From an uncultured Pelagibacteraceae bacterium (GTDB taxonomy: Bacteria; Pseudomonadota; Alphaproteobacteria; Pelagibacterales; Pelagibacteraceae), in contig CACFVG010000006.1 of assembly GCA_902569725.1 (NCBI GenBank), positions 1-50,165 of the forward strand: a stretch of DNA of 50,165 nucleotides. The letters are read 5' to 3'. A program made the position numbers and the translations under genes. The notes under the pieces are model-generated. The model ran no database searches, was not told the origin of the DNA, and saw only the letters and a program-made list of their open reading frames with translations. Below, in pieces: positions 28,628 to 36,062 of this stretch (positions within the stretch are counted from its first letter, which is position 1; each line of letters begins with the position of its first letter).

Positions 28628-28929
28628 AAATTCTCCTTTTATTTTTATTTTTTATATTTCTTTAAAAAAAAAATTTAATGACTCTGGAAAGAGTTTGAAT
28701 GAAGATGATAATAAAATCTATTTAAATAGATATGATCGAAACGGGAATATCCCATTACGATAAATTCTTTAATGAATTTATAGGCCCCTTTGGACATAGG
28801 TATTAGGTTACATTTTAATATTAATGTTTGCAAAAACATTTTGTCTACAACTGATAGTTGAAATACATTTGCATTTTTTTTTTCAATATGTTCTGATGTT
28901 ATTTTAATTAATTAAAAGGGAAATAAATA
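28628..28929. promoter_or_regulatory. Divergent bhmT/proX control region
   Basis: This 302-base gene-free stretch must hold both promoters. On the bhmT side (minus strand) three hairpins follow one another. The first is ATAAATTC/GAATTTAT with a six-base loop (28760-28781). The second is a near-continuous 10-step stem around GGGA-TAT-TCCC (28737-28759). The third is ACTCT-TTCC-AGAGT (28681-28694), with a U10 run starting seven bases later (28664-28673). On the proX side AATGTTT-GCAA-AAACATT and CAACT-GAT-AGTTG hairpins occur before an AAAAGGG ribosome site. No known riboswitch core was recognised. Confidence 0.5.
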
Positions 28930-29949
28930 ATGAAACTAAAAAATATAATTCTTTCAGCTCTTGTAGTTTTAGGCTTCACTTCGTTTAGTGGTGTTGCTAA
29001 TGCAGGATGTGGAAAGCTAGTTATTGCAGAGCAAAACTGGGCGTCAGCTGAACTAATGGCTAACGTAGACAAGATCATTTTAGAAAAAGGATATGGTTGT
29101 GAGGTTGAATTAGTGCCTGGTGCAACTATGCCAACTTTTACTTCAATGAATGATAAAGGAACACCAGATATGAACCCTGAACAATGGGCAAATGCTGTTT
29201 ACGAACCTTTAAAAGTTGCAGTAAGTGAAAAAAGAATATTTGTTGCGAATAAAGCACCAATCACTGGTCTTGGTGAAGGCTGGTGGATAACTCCTGGAAC
29301 TGTAAAGAAATATCCTCAGATAAAAGGAATGACGGCTCTTGAAATACTTGAGCATCCAGAATGGTTTCCAGATAAAGAAGACCCTTCTAGAGGAGCTTTT
29401 GTAGGTTGTCCTGCAGGTTGGGGATGTCAATTAGCAAATGCAAATTTATTTGTAGCTTACGAAATGGAGAAAAAAGGTTGGAATTTAATTGATCCAGGTT
29501 CTGCTGCAGGTCTTGATGGTACAATTTCTAAAGCATCAGACTCAGGTAAGCCTTGGTTTGGTTATTACTGGAACCCAACTTCAATGGTTGGAAAATATGG
29601 ATTAATTCCAGTTCCTTTTGGTGTAGATTTTGCTGGAAGAGATAACTGGGACAATTGCATTATGAAACCAGCTGGTGAGTGTGCAAATCCTAAACAGACT
29701 GCTTGGACAAAGTCAGAAGTAAATTCACTTATTACTAAAAGCTTCGTGGACAATGGTGGAAAAGAAGCTGTGGCATATGTTGAAAAGCGTACTTATCCTG
29801 GCGACATTATGAACGGAATGCTTGTATACATGGCAGACAATCAAGCAAAAGGTTCGGATGCAGCAGTTGAGTTTTTGAAAAAGCATGAAGACCTATGGGG
29901 TAAATGGGTATCTTCATCAGCTAAGAAAAAAATCAAAGCTGGTCTTTAA
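28930..29949 (+). CDS. proX: Glycine betaine/proline ABC transporter substrate-binding protein
   Basis: A 339-aa periplasmic protein of the OpuAC/ProX family. A 25-residue signal peptide (ending GVANA) is followed by CGKLVIAEQNWASAELMANVDKIILEKGYGC, and later GTPDMNPEQWAN, GLGEGWWITPG, GCPAGWGCQLAN and PWFGYYWNPTSM. Aromatic residues in these loops usually cage the quaternary ammonium head group. The ribosome site AAAAGGG is nine bases before the ATG. A strong terminator hairpin follows the stop, so this message should be more abundant than that of the permease. Confidence 0.92.
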   Translation: MKLKNIILSALVVLGFTSFSGVANAGCGKLVIAEQNWASAELMANVDKIILEKGYGCEVELVPGATMPTFTSMNDKGTPDMNPEQWANAVYEPLKVAVSEKRIFVANKAPITGLGEGWWITPGTVKKYPQIKGMTALEILEHPEWFPDKEDPSRGAFVGCPAGWGCQLANANLFVAYEMEKKGWNLIDPGSAAGLDGTISKASDSGKPWFGYYWNPTSMVGKYGLIPVPFGVDFAGRDNWDNCIMKPAGECANPKQTAWTKSEVNSLITKSFVDNGGKEAVAYVEKRTYPGDIMNGMLVYMADNQAKGSDAAVEFLKKHEDLWGKWVSSSAKKKIKAGL

Positions 29950-29961
29950 TATATAAATTAT

Positions 29962-29999
29962 TTAACGAGCCTATTAAAAAATAGGCTCGTTAATTTTTT
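29962..29999 (+). terminator. Intrinsic terminator between proX and proW
   Basis: A perfect 14-bp inverted repeat (29962-29975 with 29980-29993, arms starting TTAACGAGCC) encloses an AAAA loop and is followed by six T residues (29994-29999). The next gene starts only nine bases later with its own AGGA site. The hairpin therefore acts as a partial terminator within the transport operon and may also protect the proX message. Confidence 0.88.
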
Positions 30000-30008
30000 A
30001 GGAATTTA

Positions 30009-30893
30009 ATGGAATTTTTTACTAAGTTTCCTGTTATGGAGCGTTCGGCGCTTGCTGAATTTAGAAAAAGTATCGATTTCGCTTTTAGAGATTTTTCCAG
30101 AGCATATGGTGATGGTATAGAATCATTTTTTGATCCATTATTATATTTTTTAGTCTGGTTAGAAAAATTGATGATGAACTCTCCATGGCCAATAATCATA
30201 GGTATAATTTGTGGTTTGGCCTGGATGGCATCAAAAAGTTGGAAACTTGTTTTAGGTGCAGCAATATCTTTCTTTTTAATAGGTTACTTTGGAATGTGGA
30301 AAGATTGCATGGCTACAGTCGCAATCATAACTGTATGTGTAATCATATGTATGACTATAGGAATACCAATGGGTGTTATAATGGCTCGTTCTAATAGGGC
30401 TGAAAGAACAATATTACCTGTTTTAGATATGATGCAAACAATTCCAAGTTTTGTTTATTTAATTCCAATACTTATGTTACTTGGTATTGGTAAAGTTCCT
30501 GGTTTAATAGCTATTTGTATATATGCAGTTCCACCGATAATAAGGTTAACAAACTTAGGTATAAGAGAAGTAGATAAAGAAACAATAGAAGCAAGCGAAG
30601 CTTTTGGTGCAACAAAATTACAAAAATTAAGAACCGTACAAATACCTTTGGCTCTTCCAACTGTATTTGCAGGTGTTAATCAGACAATTATGATGGCTTT
30701 AGCAATGGTTGTTATTGCTTCTATGATCGGAGTAAAAGGTTTAGGAGTACCTATTTTAAGAGCAGTTTTAAACCAATATTTAGCTCTAGGATTGTTTAAC
30801 GGTTTAGCGATAGTAGCTTTAGCGATAATTTTTGATAGGGCTGCTCAAGAATATGGTCGAAGAATACAAAAGCACAGAGGAATAAAAAGATAA
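30009..30893 (+). CDS. proW: Glycine betaine/proline ABC transporter permease
   Basis: A 294-aa inner-membrane permease with about seven hydrophobic segments. The conserved permease loop EASEAFGATKLQKLRTVQIPLALPTVFAGVNQ near residues 195-225 is the ATPase-contact EAA motif. PSFVYLIPILMLLGIGKVPG also fits ProW/OpuAB. The start ATG has AGGA six bases upstream, just past the terminator. No ProV ATPase gene follows in this window, so the ATPase must be encoded elsewhere or shared with another transporter. Confidence 0.9.
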   Translation: MEFFTKFPVMERSALAEFRKSIDFAFRDFSRAYGDGIESFFDPLLYFLVWLEKLMMNSPWPIIIGIICGLAWMASKSWKLVLGAAISFFLIGYFGMWKDCMATVAIITVCVIICMTIGIPMGVIMARSNRAERTILPVLDMMQTIPSFVYLIPILMLLGIGKVPGLIAICIYAVPPIIRLTNLGIREVDKETIEASEAFGATKLQKLRTVQIPLALPTVFAGVNQTIMMALAMVVIASMIGVKGLGVPILRAVLNQYLALGLFNGLAIVALAIIFDRAAQEYGRRIQKHRGIKR

Positions 30894-30959
30894 GCTGCTG
30901 ACCAATTTGCCTCTTCGATTTTTATAGACAGTCTTTTTAAAATAAATAAATATCCGTGA

Positions 30960-31688
30960 ATGAATTTTTCTTTAGAAATTGGACCCAAAACTGATTTAGA
31001 TACTTTACCAAAATTAAAGGATGTATATGTAACTATGCTACCTGGTGGTGATTATAAAGAAACCTCAGAACAAGCTGCTAAATTAGTCAAAAAAGGCTTA
31101 AATCCAATACCCCATTTTCCTGCTAGATCTATTGAAAATGAAGCGCAACTAAAAGATTTTGTTAGTAGGTGTAAAAATGAGGGAGTAAAGCAAGCTTTGG
31201 TTATAGGGGGTAGTAGAGATCCTATTGGGAAATTCGACAGCTCAATTCAACTTTTAGAGACAGGATATTTTGAAAAGATGAAGATAGGAATCGCTGGACA
31301 TCCAGAGGGGAGTCCTGATATATCCGATTCAAAATTAGAAGAAGCTATGAAAGATAAAAAGCCTTATGCGGATTATATAGTCACTCAATGGTTATTAGAT
31401 CCTCAATTAATTGTAGACTTTATTTCTAAACAAACAGTACCAGTTCATGTTGGAATTACTGGACCACTAAAAATCACTAGCTTAATTAAGTTTGCTAATA
31501 TTGTAGGTGCAAAAAATTCCATAAATTTTCTTAAATCTAATTTTAGTAAGGCTTTAGATTTATTGAAACCTAAAGACCCAAATGACTTAATTGGAAAAGT
31601 TAAATCGCATACTGATTTCTTCCACATTTATACATTCGGCGGCTTGAAGGAAACTAACAAGTGGTTGATGGAGAACAAATATGTCTAA
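30960..31688 (+). CDS. Methylenetetrahydrofolate reductase-like protein (MetF family, short)
   Basis: A 242-aa TIM-barrel protein of the MetF family. FSLEIGPKTD, YVTMLPGGDYKETSEQAAKLVKKGLNPIPHFPAR, ALVIGGSRDP, GIAGHPEGSPD, and YIVTQWLLDPQLIVDFI are the MTHFR blocks in the right order. Canonical MetF is some 40-50 residues longer. It overlaps the DmdA-like gene by eight bases. The natural role is to oxidise or reduce the methyl-THF made by that enzyme, so the pair forms a demethylation unit. The ATG at 30960 has no clear ribosome site. Confidence 0.75.
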   Translation: MNFSLEIGPKTDLDTLPKLKDVYVTMLPGGDYKETSEQAAKLVKKGLNPIPHFPARSIENEAQLKDFVSRCKNEGVKQALVIGGSRDPIGKFDSSIQLLETGYFEKMKIGIAGHPEGSPDISDSKLEEAMKDKKPYADYIVTQWLLDPQLIVDFISKQTVPVHVGITGPLKITSLIKFANIVGAKNSINFLKSNFSKALDLLKPKDPNDLIGKVKSHTDFFHIYTFGGLKETNKWLMENKYV

Positions 31689-33039
31689 CGAATTTGACTA
31701 TACTAAACTAAAACATGTAACTTCAGTTGATCAATCTGATCGAGAAGTTCCATATAACTTAAGACAAAGTGGACCTACTAAAGTTGAGATGTTAATTTCA
31801 ACAAGAGTAAGAAAATCGCCTTATTGGCATTTATCAATGCAAGCTGGTTGTTGGAGAGCAACAGTTTATAATCGTATTTACCATCCTAGAGGATATGTAA
31901 AACCAGAAGATGGTGGTGCGATGGTAGAGTATGATGCAATTGTTAATCATGTAACAATGTGGAATGTTGCTGTTGAAAGGCAAATAAGAGTCAAAGGTCC
32001 AGATGCAGAAAAATTTACAGATTATGTTATTACTAGAGACGCAACAAAAATTTCTCCTATGAGAGCGAGATATGTAATCTTATGTAATGCTTATGGTGGA
32101 GTTTTAAATGATCCGATTCTCCTAAGAATTTCAAAAGATGAATTTTGGTTTTCATTATCAGACTCAGATATTGGTATGTATCTTCAGGGTGTTAATCATG
32201 ATGGAAGATTTAATTGTACAGTTGAAGAAATAGACGCTTGCCCTGTGCAAATTCAAGGTCCAAAATCAAAAGCTTTAATGAAAGATTTACTTGGTGATCA
32301 AGTAGATCTAGATAATATGCCTTTCTATGGTCTAGCAGAAGTTAAAGTTGCTGGAAGAAGTTGTGTTATTTCTCAATCTGGTTTCTCAGGAGAAGCGGGA
32401 TATGAAATATATTTAAGAAATGCAACATTATATGCTGACGATATGTGGAATGCAGTTCTTGAAGCTGGAAAAAAACATAATTTAATGGTTATTGCTCCAG
32501 CTCACCATAGAAGAATACAAGCAGGAATTCTATCGTGGGGACAAGATATGGATCAACAACATAATCCTTTTCAGTGTAATCTTGGTTATCAAGTTTCATT
32601 ATCAGGAAAAGGTGAATGGAATAAGAAGACTGATTATGTTGGTAAAGCAGCTTTAGAAAAAATGGGCGCTGAAATTAAAGCAGGAAAAAAACCTTATAAA
32701 CTACAATTAGTAGGGCTTGAATTAGGCGGCAAACCAATTGAAGAATATGCACCTGATTTTTGGTTAATTTCAAATGCTGATGGTGGAGACCCAGTAGGTT
32801 TTATTACATCACCTTGGTTTCATCCAGAAAAAAAACAAAACATTGCAATGGGATATGTTCCTTTTGATGGAACTTTAAATGCTAACGGCTTTCCTAAAGG
32901 TAAAGTTGGAACTAAATATAAAGTTCATTTACCTTCTAAATATTCGGATACACCAGGAACACCCGTTGATGCAGTTGTGGTTGACATACCATTTAAAGAA
33001 TCTTTTCACGCAAATACAAGAGAAGTGGTTAAAGGTTAG
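31681..33039 (+). CDS. DmdA/GcvT-family THF-dependent methyltransferase
   Basis: A 452-aa GcvT-fold protein. YDAIVNHVTMWNVAVERQIRVKGPDAEKFTDYVITRD (about 85-122), NDPILLRIS, PVQIQGPKSKALMKDLLG, and QSGFSGEAGYEIY are the aminomethyltransferase blocks. It lacks any flavin domain and is about 80 residues longer than DMSP demethylase DmdA. It follows a MetF-like gene (eight-base overlap) and the betaine transporter genes. A demethylase moving a methyl group from an imported osmolyte to THF is the best guess. DMSP, betaine or another compound cannot be separated by eye. Confidence 0.72.
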   Translation: MSNEFDYTKLKHVTSVDQSDREVPYNLRQSGPTKVEMLISTRVRKSPYWHLSMQAGCWRATVYNRIYHPRGYVKPEDGGAMVEYDAIVNHVTMWNVAVERQIRVKGPDAEKFTDYVITRDATKISPMRARYVILCNAYGGVLNDPILLRISKDEFWFSLSDSDIGMYLQGVNHDGRFNCTVEEIDACPVQIQGPKSKALMKDLLGDQVDLDNMPFYGLAEVKVAGRSCVISQSGFSGEAGYEIYLRNATLYADDMWNAVLEAGKKHNLMVIAPAHHRRIQAGILSWGQDMDQQHNPFQCNLGYQVSLSGKGEWNKKTDYVGKAALEKMGAEIKAGKKPYKLQLVGLELGGKPIEEYAPDFWLISNADGGDPVGFITSPWFHPEKKQNIAMGYVPFDGTLNANGFPKGKVGTKYKVHLPSKYSDTPGTPVDAVVVDIPFKESFHANTREVVKG

Positions 33040-33047
33040 TAATTTCT

Positions 33048-33077
33048 AATAGGGGAAATTAAATAATTCCCCTATTT
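33048..33077 (+). terminator. Likely terminator of the proXW-metF-like-dmdA-like unit
   Basis: A perfect 10-bp stem AATAGGGGAA / TTCCCCTATT (33048-33057 with 33067-33076) has a nine-base loop. It starts nine bases after the DmdA-like stop. Only a short T run follows, so termination may be incomplete, and the next gene starts 20 bases later. Confidence 0.55.
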
Positions 33078-33095
33078 GCCAGTTTAAATATTATT

Positions 33096-33641
33096 ATGTT
33101 TGCACAATTTTTAAATATTGTATTTAGCTCAATAAAGCTTGATAAAAATTTATATAACGATAATAAATTTTTTGGTGAAGCAGGAATATATTTTGCTGGA
33201 TTAATAATGATTTTAGATGGTGTTGCTGGTGCTGTAGCTGCAAACTCAATAGTTAAAACTTCCATAGGTATTTCTGGATTAACTGCAATTTTAACTTGGC
33301 TAGTTTGGGCAATTTTTATTTATGTTATTGGAGTTAAATTATTTTCTGATAAAGAAACAAAAGTAACATTTAGAAAAATACTAATAGGTGTTGGATATGC
33401 CCATTCTCCTGGATTGCTTAGATTTTTTGCTGTAACACCAGAATTTGTAATTCCTATTGTATTTTTGACTCAATTTTGGATTTTTGCATCTTTAATAATT
33501 TCTACCAAACAAATTCTAAATTTAAAATCTAGTTTTAAAGCTTTTGGAATTGTATTCTTATCATTTTTAATCATAGTATTTTTATCTATCTCATTTATTA
33601 TGAGTAGAATGGATGCCCTGCCTATTAGCAATATTAGCTAG
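33096..33641 (+). CDS. YIP1-like integral membrane protein
   Basis: A 181-aa protein with about five hydrophobic segments (roughly residues 28-50, 58-80, 95-112, 116-136 and 148-170). The order of helices and the short loop with RKILIGVGYAHSPGLLRF before the third helix fit bacterial YIP1-domain proteins, whose function is unknown. It converges with the double-CxxC ORF, sharing four bases with it. It follows the DmdA-like operon but is separated from it by a terminator-like hairpin. Confidence 0.65.
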   Translation: MFAQFLNIVFSSIKLDKNLYNDNKFFGEAGIYFAGLIMILDGVAGAVAANSIVKTSIGISGLTAILTWLVWAIFIYVIGVKLFSDKETKVTFRKILIGVGYAHSPGLLRFFAVTPEFVIPIVFLTQFWIFASLIISTKQILNLKSSFKAFGIVFLSFLIIVFLSISFIMSRMDALPISNIS

Positions 33642-33799
33642 AGCGGAAATAGAGTTTTTGATATTTTGCAAGATTTACAAATTTTGTATCCTGTAAGCAT
33701 TAAATTTTCAGTCACACTTTTTTCAATATTTTTACATTCTTCACAAATATCATTTAATTCGCTTTCAACTATTTTATTTTTATCTATATCTTCAATCAT
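33638..33799 (-). CDS. Small double-CxxC protein (53 aa), zinc-ribbon-like
   Basis: This short frame starts at ATG 33797-33799, inside the end of the DUF3726 gene (eight-base overlap), and ends with TAG at 33638-33640. The protein has C19-x2-C22 and C41-x2-C44, separated by 18 residues. This is the geometry of a small zinc ribbon or iron-binding knuckle. The N-terminus is acidic. The overlap with a gene of known family and the two paired Cys motifs make a chance frame unlikely. The function is unknown; a partner role for DUF3726 or the 552-aa protein is inference. Confidence 0.7.
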   Translation of the reverse strand: MIEDIDKNKIVESELNDICEECKNIEKSVTENLMLTGYKICKSCKISKTLFPL

Positions 33800-34403
33800 T
33801 ATCAGTTAGCCCAGCGCCAGCGCCTCCTATTTTCAATGACTCTGTTTCTTCAACAAATGTTTCTTCTGACAATTTATAAAGTTCATTCCATTCATTTTCA
33901 TTAAATAAATTATTATTTTCTAAAAAACTAATATTTATATTATTACAATTTTCTAAAGTTTCATTTTTTAAATAATTTGAATAAATAGACTGGTTTAAAT
34001 TAAGTAAAAATTCTTTTTCATCAATTTTTAAAAAAATTTTTTTTCCTACAATCTCAGATGCTCTACTCACAAAAGGTAAAAATAGTATTGGAAAAGCTAT
34101 ATTTGATATTTGAATATTATTTTTCTTTTCTAGCAAGTTTACCTGATCAATAAAATTAGCACCTAAAATAATTGGACAAAAAGGATGCTTGTTTGCTTCA
34201 TTTAATTCTGAGATTAAAGCTATTTTTTGGAACTGTTGATTTTTATAATCTTTTAAATATTTATTTAAATTTTTTATTCCTGCTAACCCAAATAATTCTA
34301 ACAATCTCATATTCTTTCCTACTTCCTCGGCAATTCCCCAGGAAAAACCAGCACTTCTTGTTGCTCTTTTTGAAGTTGTGTCTATTTCACTTAATGTTTT
34401 CAT
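33792..34403 (-). CDS. DUF3726 family protein
   Basis: A 203-aa protein. The N-terminal LSEIDTTSKRATRSAGFSWGIAEEVGKNMRLLELFGLAGI (residues 3-42) is the part I recognise as DUF3726, of unknown function. The middle is ordinary for an AT-rich genome. The C-terminus ends in GGAGAGLTDND, encoded by an unusually GC-rich run (33809-33827). It overlaps the 552-aa gene by one base and the small CxxC ORF by eight. The glycine-rich tail looks like a functional end, for example an interaction or processing site, but nothing proves this. Confidence 0.7.
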   Translation of the reverse strand: MKTLSEIDTTSKRATRSAGFSWGIAEEVGKNMRLLELFGLAGIKNLNKYLKDYKNQQFQKIALISELNEANKHPFCPIILGANFIDQVNLLEKKNNIQISNIAFPILFLPFVSRASEIVGKKIFLKIDEKEFLLNLNQSIYSNYLKNETLENCNNINISFLENNNLFNENEWNELYKLSEETFVEETESLKIGGAGAGLTDND

Positions 34404-36061
34404 TAGTTTAAAGAATTATATACCCAATAATCATTAAATTTTTTTAGTTCATTCGGTAATGGTGCACCTTGAAACATACTTATTCTTAACCATTTGTTTG
34501 ATTTAGGATCAAATTTTACTGCCCCAAAAAAAGATAATTTTAATCGCAACATATCTATAGGCATTAAATTAGATCCAATAGTATTATCTTGAATTTCTGA
34601 GTAAGGAAATTTTTCTGATATAAATGCTCTTCTTACAACATGTCTAAGATCATTATTTTCTATTAAAAATCTACCGATACTTAAACTATTTTTTTGATTT
34701 GATATTCTTTCATATAACTTTTTTATATCCCTTGCTATTGCCAAAGGTTGTTCTAAATCTGATCCTTGTTCTTTGTATCTATTTGCTATTCTTGGTTCCT
34801 CTTTATTTTTTGAAATAAACCAAAAATTTTCATTACTTTCTTTTTTATCAAAATCAATTTTTAAAATATCTGAATATTTTTTTTCTAGTATATTTCTTAA
34901 ATCAAGTACAGTTCTGTCTCCTGGTATATTAAAAAATTTTTCTTCTTCAGAACTCATTTCATGAATTAAAGGATCAACAATAGAATCGTATGGTTCTAGC
35001 ATCATAGAAACAATATACTCTGAACATTCTAAATCTAGATTTTCCTCAGTCCATAAATACAGCTTGTTAAAAGAAAATTTTTCTTCAAAACTGAAAGTGT
35101 CAATAAAAATTAGCAATTTATTTAGATCTTTTATTAATTGTTTTATTTTATTTTTTTGAAATTCACTTTCTGTATTCCAAGAAGTTATATTTTTTAGAGA
35201 TTTTTTTAAACATTCAACAAAAATATCAAAATCTTCTTTTTTAACATTTTTTACTTCTCTAACCTTTTTTAAAGCCTTTTCTCTTGCAAGTATCCAATTA
35301 TTTAAAAGTGTTGGATGATTTATAATAAAAGGTGCCATTCCAAGACCTGTAGAATTTCCAATTCCTAAATTTCTAGAAATTTCTTTATCTAACTCAACAA
35401 AATTTTTTGGATTTCTGTGACTTGCTATATGATTAACCTGGTCAAAAGTAAATTGTCTAACTAAATAAACTAACATCATCTCCAGTCTGAATGGCCCACA
35501 AATTTCTTCTCTATTTTTAATTCTAAATCTATCAGCTAGTCCAAATTTTCCTGATCCATATACAGCTGTAGTTCTATATAAGTATCCAACTTTTGATAAA
35601 AATTCCTTGTTGGGTTGTCTTCCATTTGAAAGGCTATCAATAACATGTTCAAAAGCTCTAACTGATTTATTTGCTCTTGAAAGTGTTAACTCTTTATATG
35701 AAAGTCTACCAACTTCTTGTTTTGGAACATTTAGTTCTAATCTCTCAATGTCATTTTTTGTAGGAATACCATCATGTAATACAAAAGCTGCATCCCATTT
35801 TGTTGCTATTACTCTATCTGATCTTTCTTTGTCGCTTATTTTATTTGCAAAGCAAATTAACGAGTAAGTTCTGTTTTTTTTTGAAAAAGAATAAACTGCT
35901 CGTCCATATCCATTTTGGTCTAAATCAAAAAGATTTCTATTATATTCCCAATCTTTAAATTCTTTTAAAAATGATCTTAAAAAAGATAATTTTGATTGAT
36001 GAAAAGATCCGAGTCTTGACAGTTTCATAATAAGTTTTGGATCTCTTAATTCTATCTGCAT
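34403..36061 (-). CDS. Large conserved-looking protein of unknown function (552 aa)
   Basis: A 552-aa soluble protein without signal peptide or membrane segments. I do not recognise a family. Visible features are a charged N-terminus with RLGSFHQSKLSFLRSFLKE, a basic central part, lysine-rich probable helices around residues 255-320, and an ordered C-terminal part with SIGRFLIENNDLRHVVRRAF and LRISMFQGAPLPNELKKFN. No nucleotide-binding loop, Cys cluster or His-Asp motif stands out. It sits one base after the M19 gene and overlaps DUF3726 by one base, so all are translated together. It is clearly a gene by length and codon use. Confidence 0.8.
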   Translation of the reverse strand: MQIELRDPKLIMKLSRLGSFHQSKLSFLRSFLKEFKDWEYNRNLFDLDQNGYGRAVYSFSKKNRTYSLICFANKISDKERSDRVIATKWDAAFVLHDGIPTKNDIERLELNVPKQEVGRLSYKELTLSRANKSVRAFEHVIDSLSNGRQPNKEFLSKVGYLYRTTAVYGSGKFGLADRFRIKNREEICGPFRLEMMLVYLVRQFTFDQVNHIASHRNPKNFVELDKEISRNLGIGNSTGLGMAPFIINHPTLLNNWILAREKALKKVREVKNVKKEDFDIFVECLKKSLKNITSWNTESEFQKNKIKQLIKDLNKLLIFIDTFSFEEKFSFNKLYLWTEENLDLECSEYIVSMMLEPYDSIVDPLIHEMSSEEEKFFNIPGDRTVLDLRNILEKKYSDILKIDFDKKESNENFWFISKNKEEPRIANRYKEQGSDLEQPLAIARDIKKLYERISNQKNSLSIGRFLIENNDLRHVVRRAFISEKFPYSEIQDNTIGSNLMPIDMLRLKLSFFGAVKFDPKSNKWLRISMFQGAPLPNELKKFNDYWVYNSLN

Positions 36062-36062
36062 T

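Noticed and set aside
28628-28760. SAM-II, SAM-V or glycine riboswitch before bhmT
   Set aside because: The conserved 3' GCTAAA-type element and pseudoknot of the SAM classes, and the paired aptamer cores of the glycine class, were not found in either orientation. Only generic hairpins remain.
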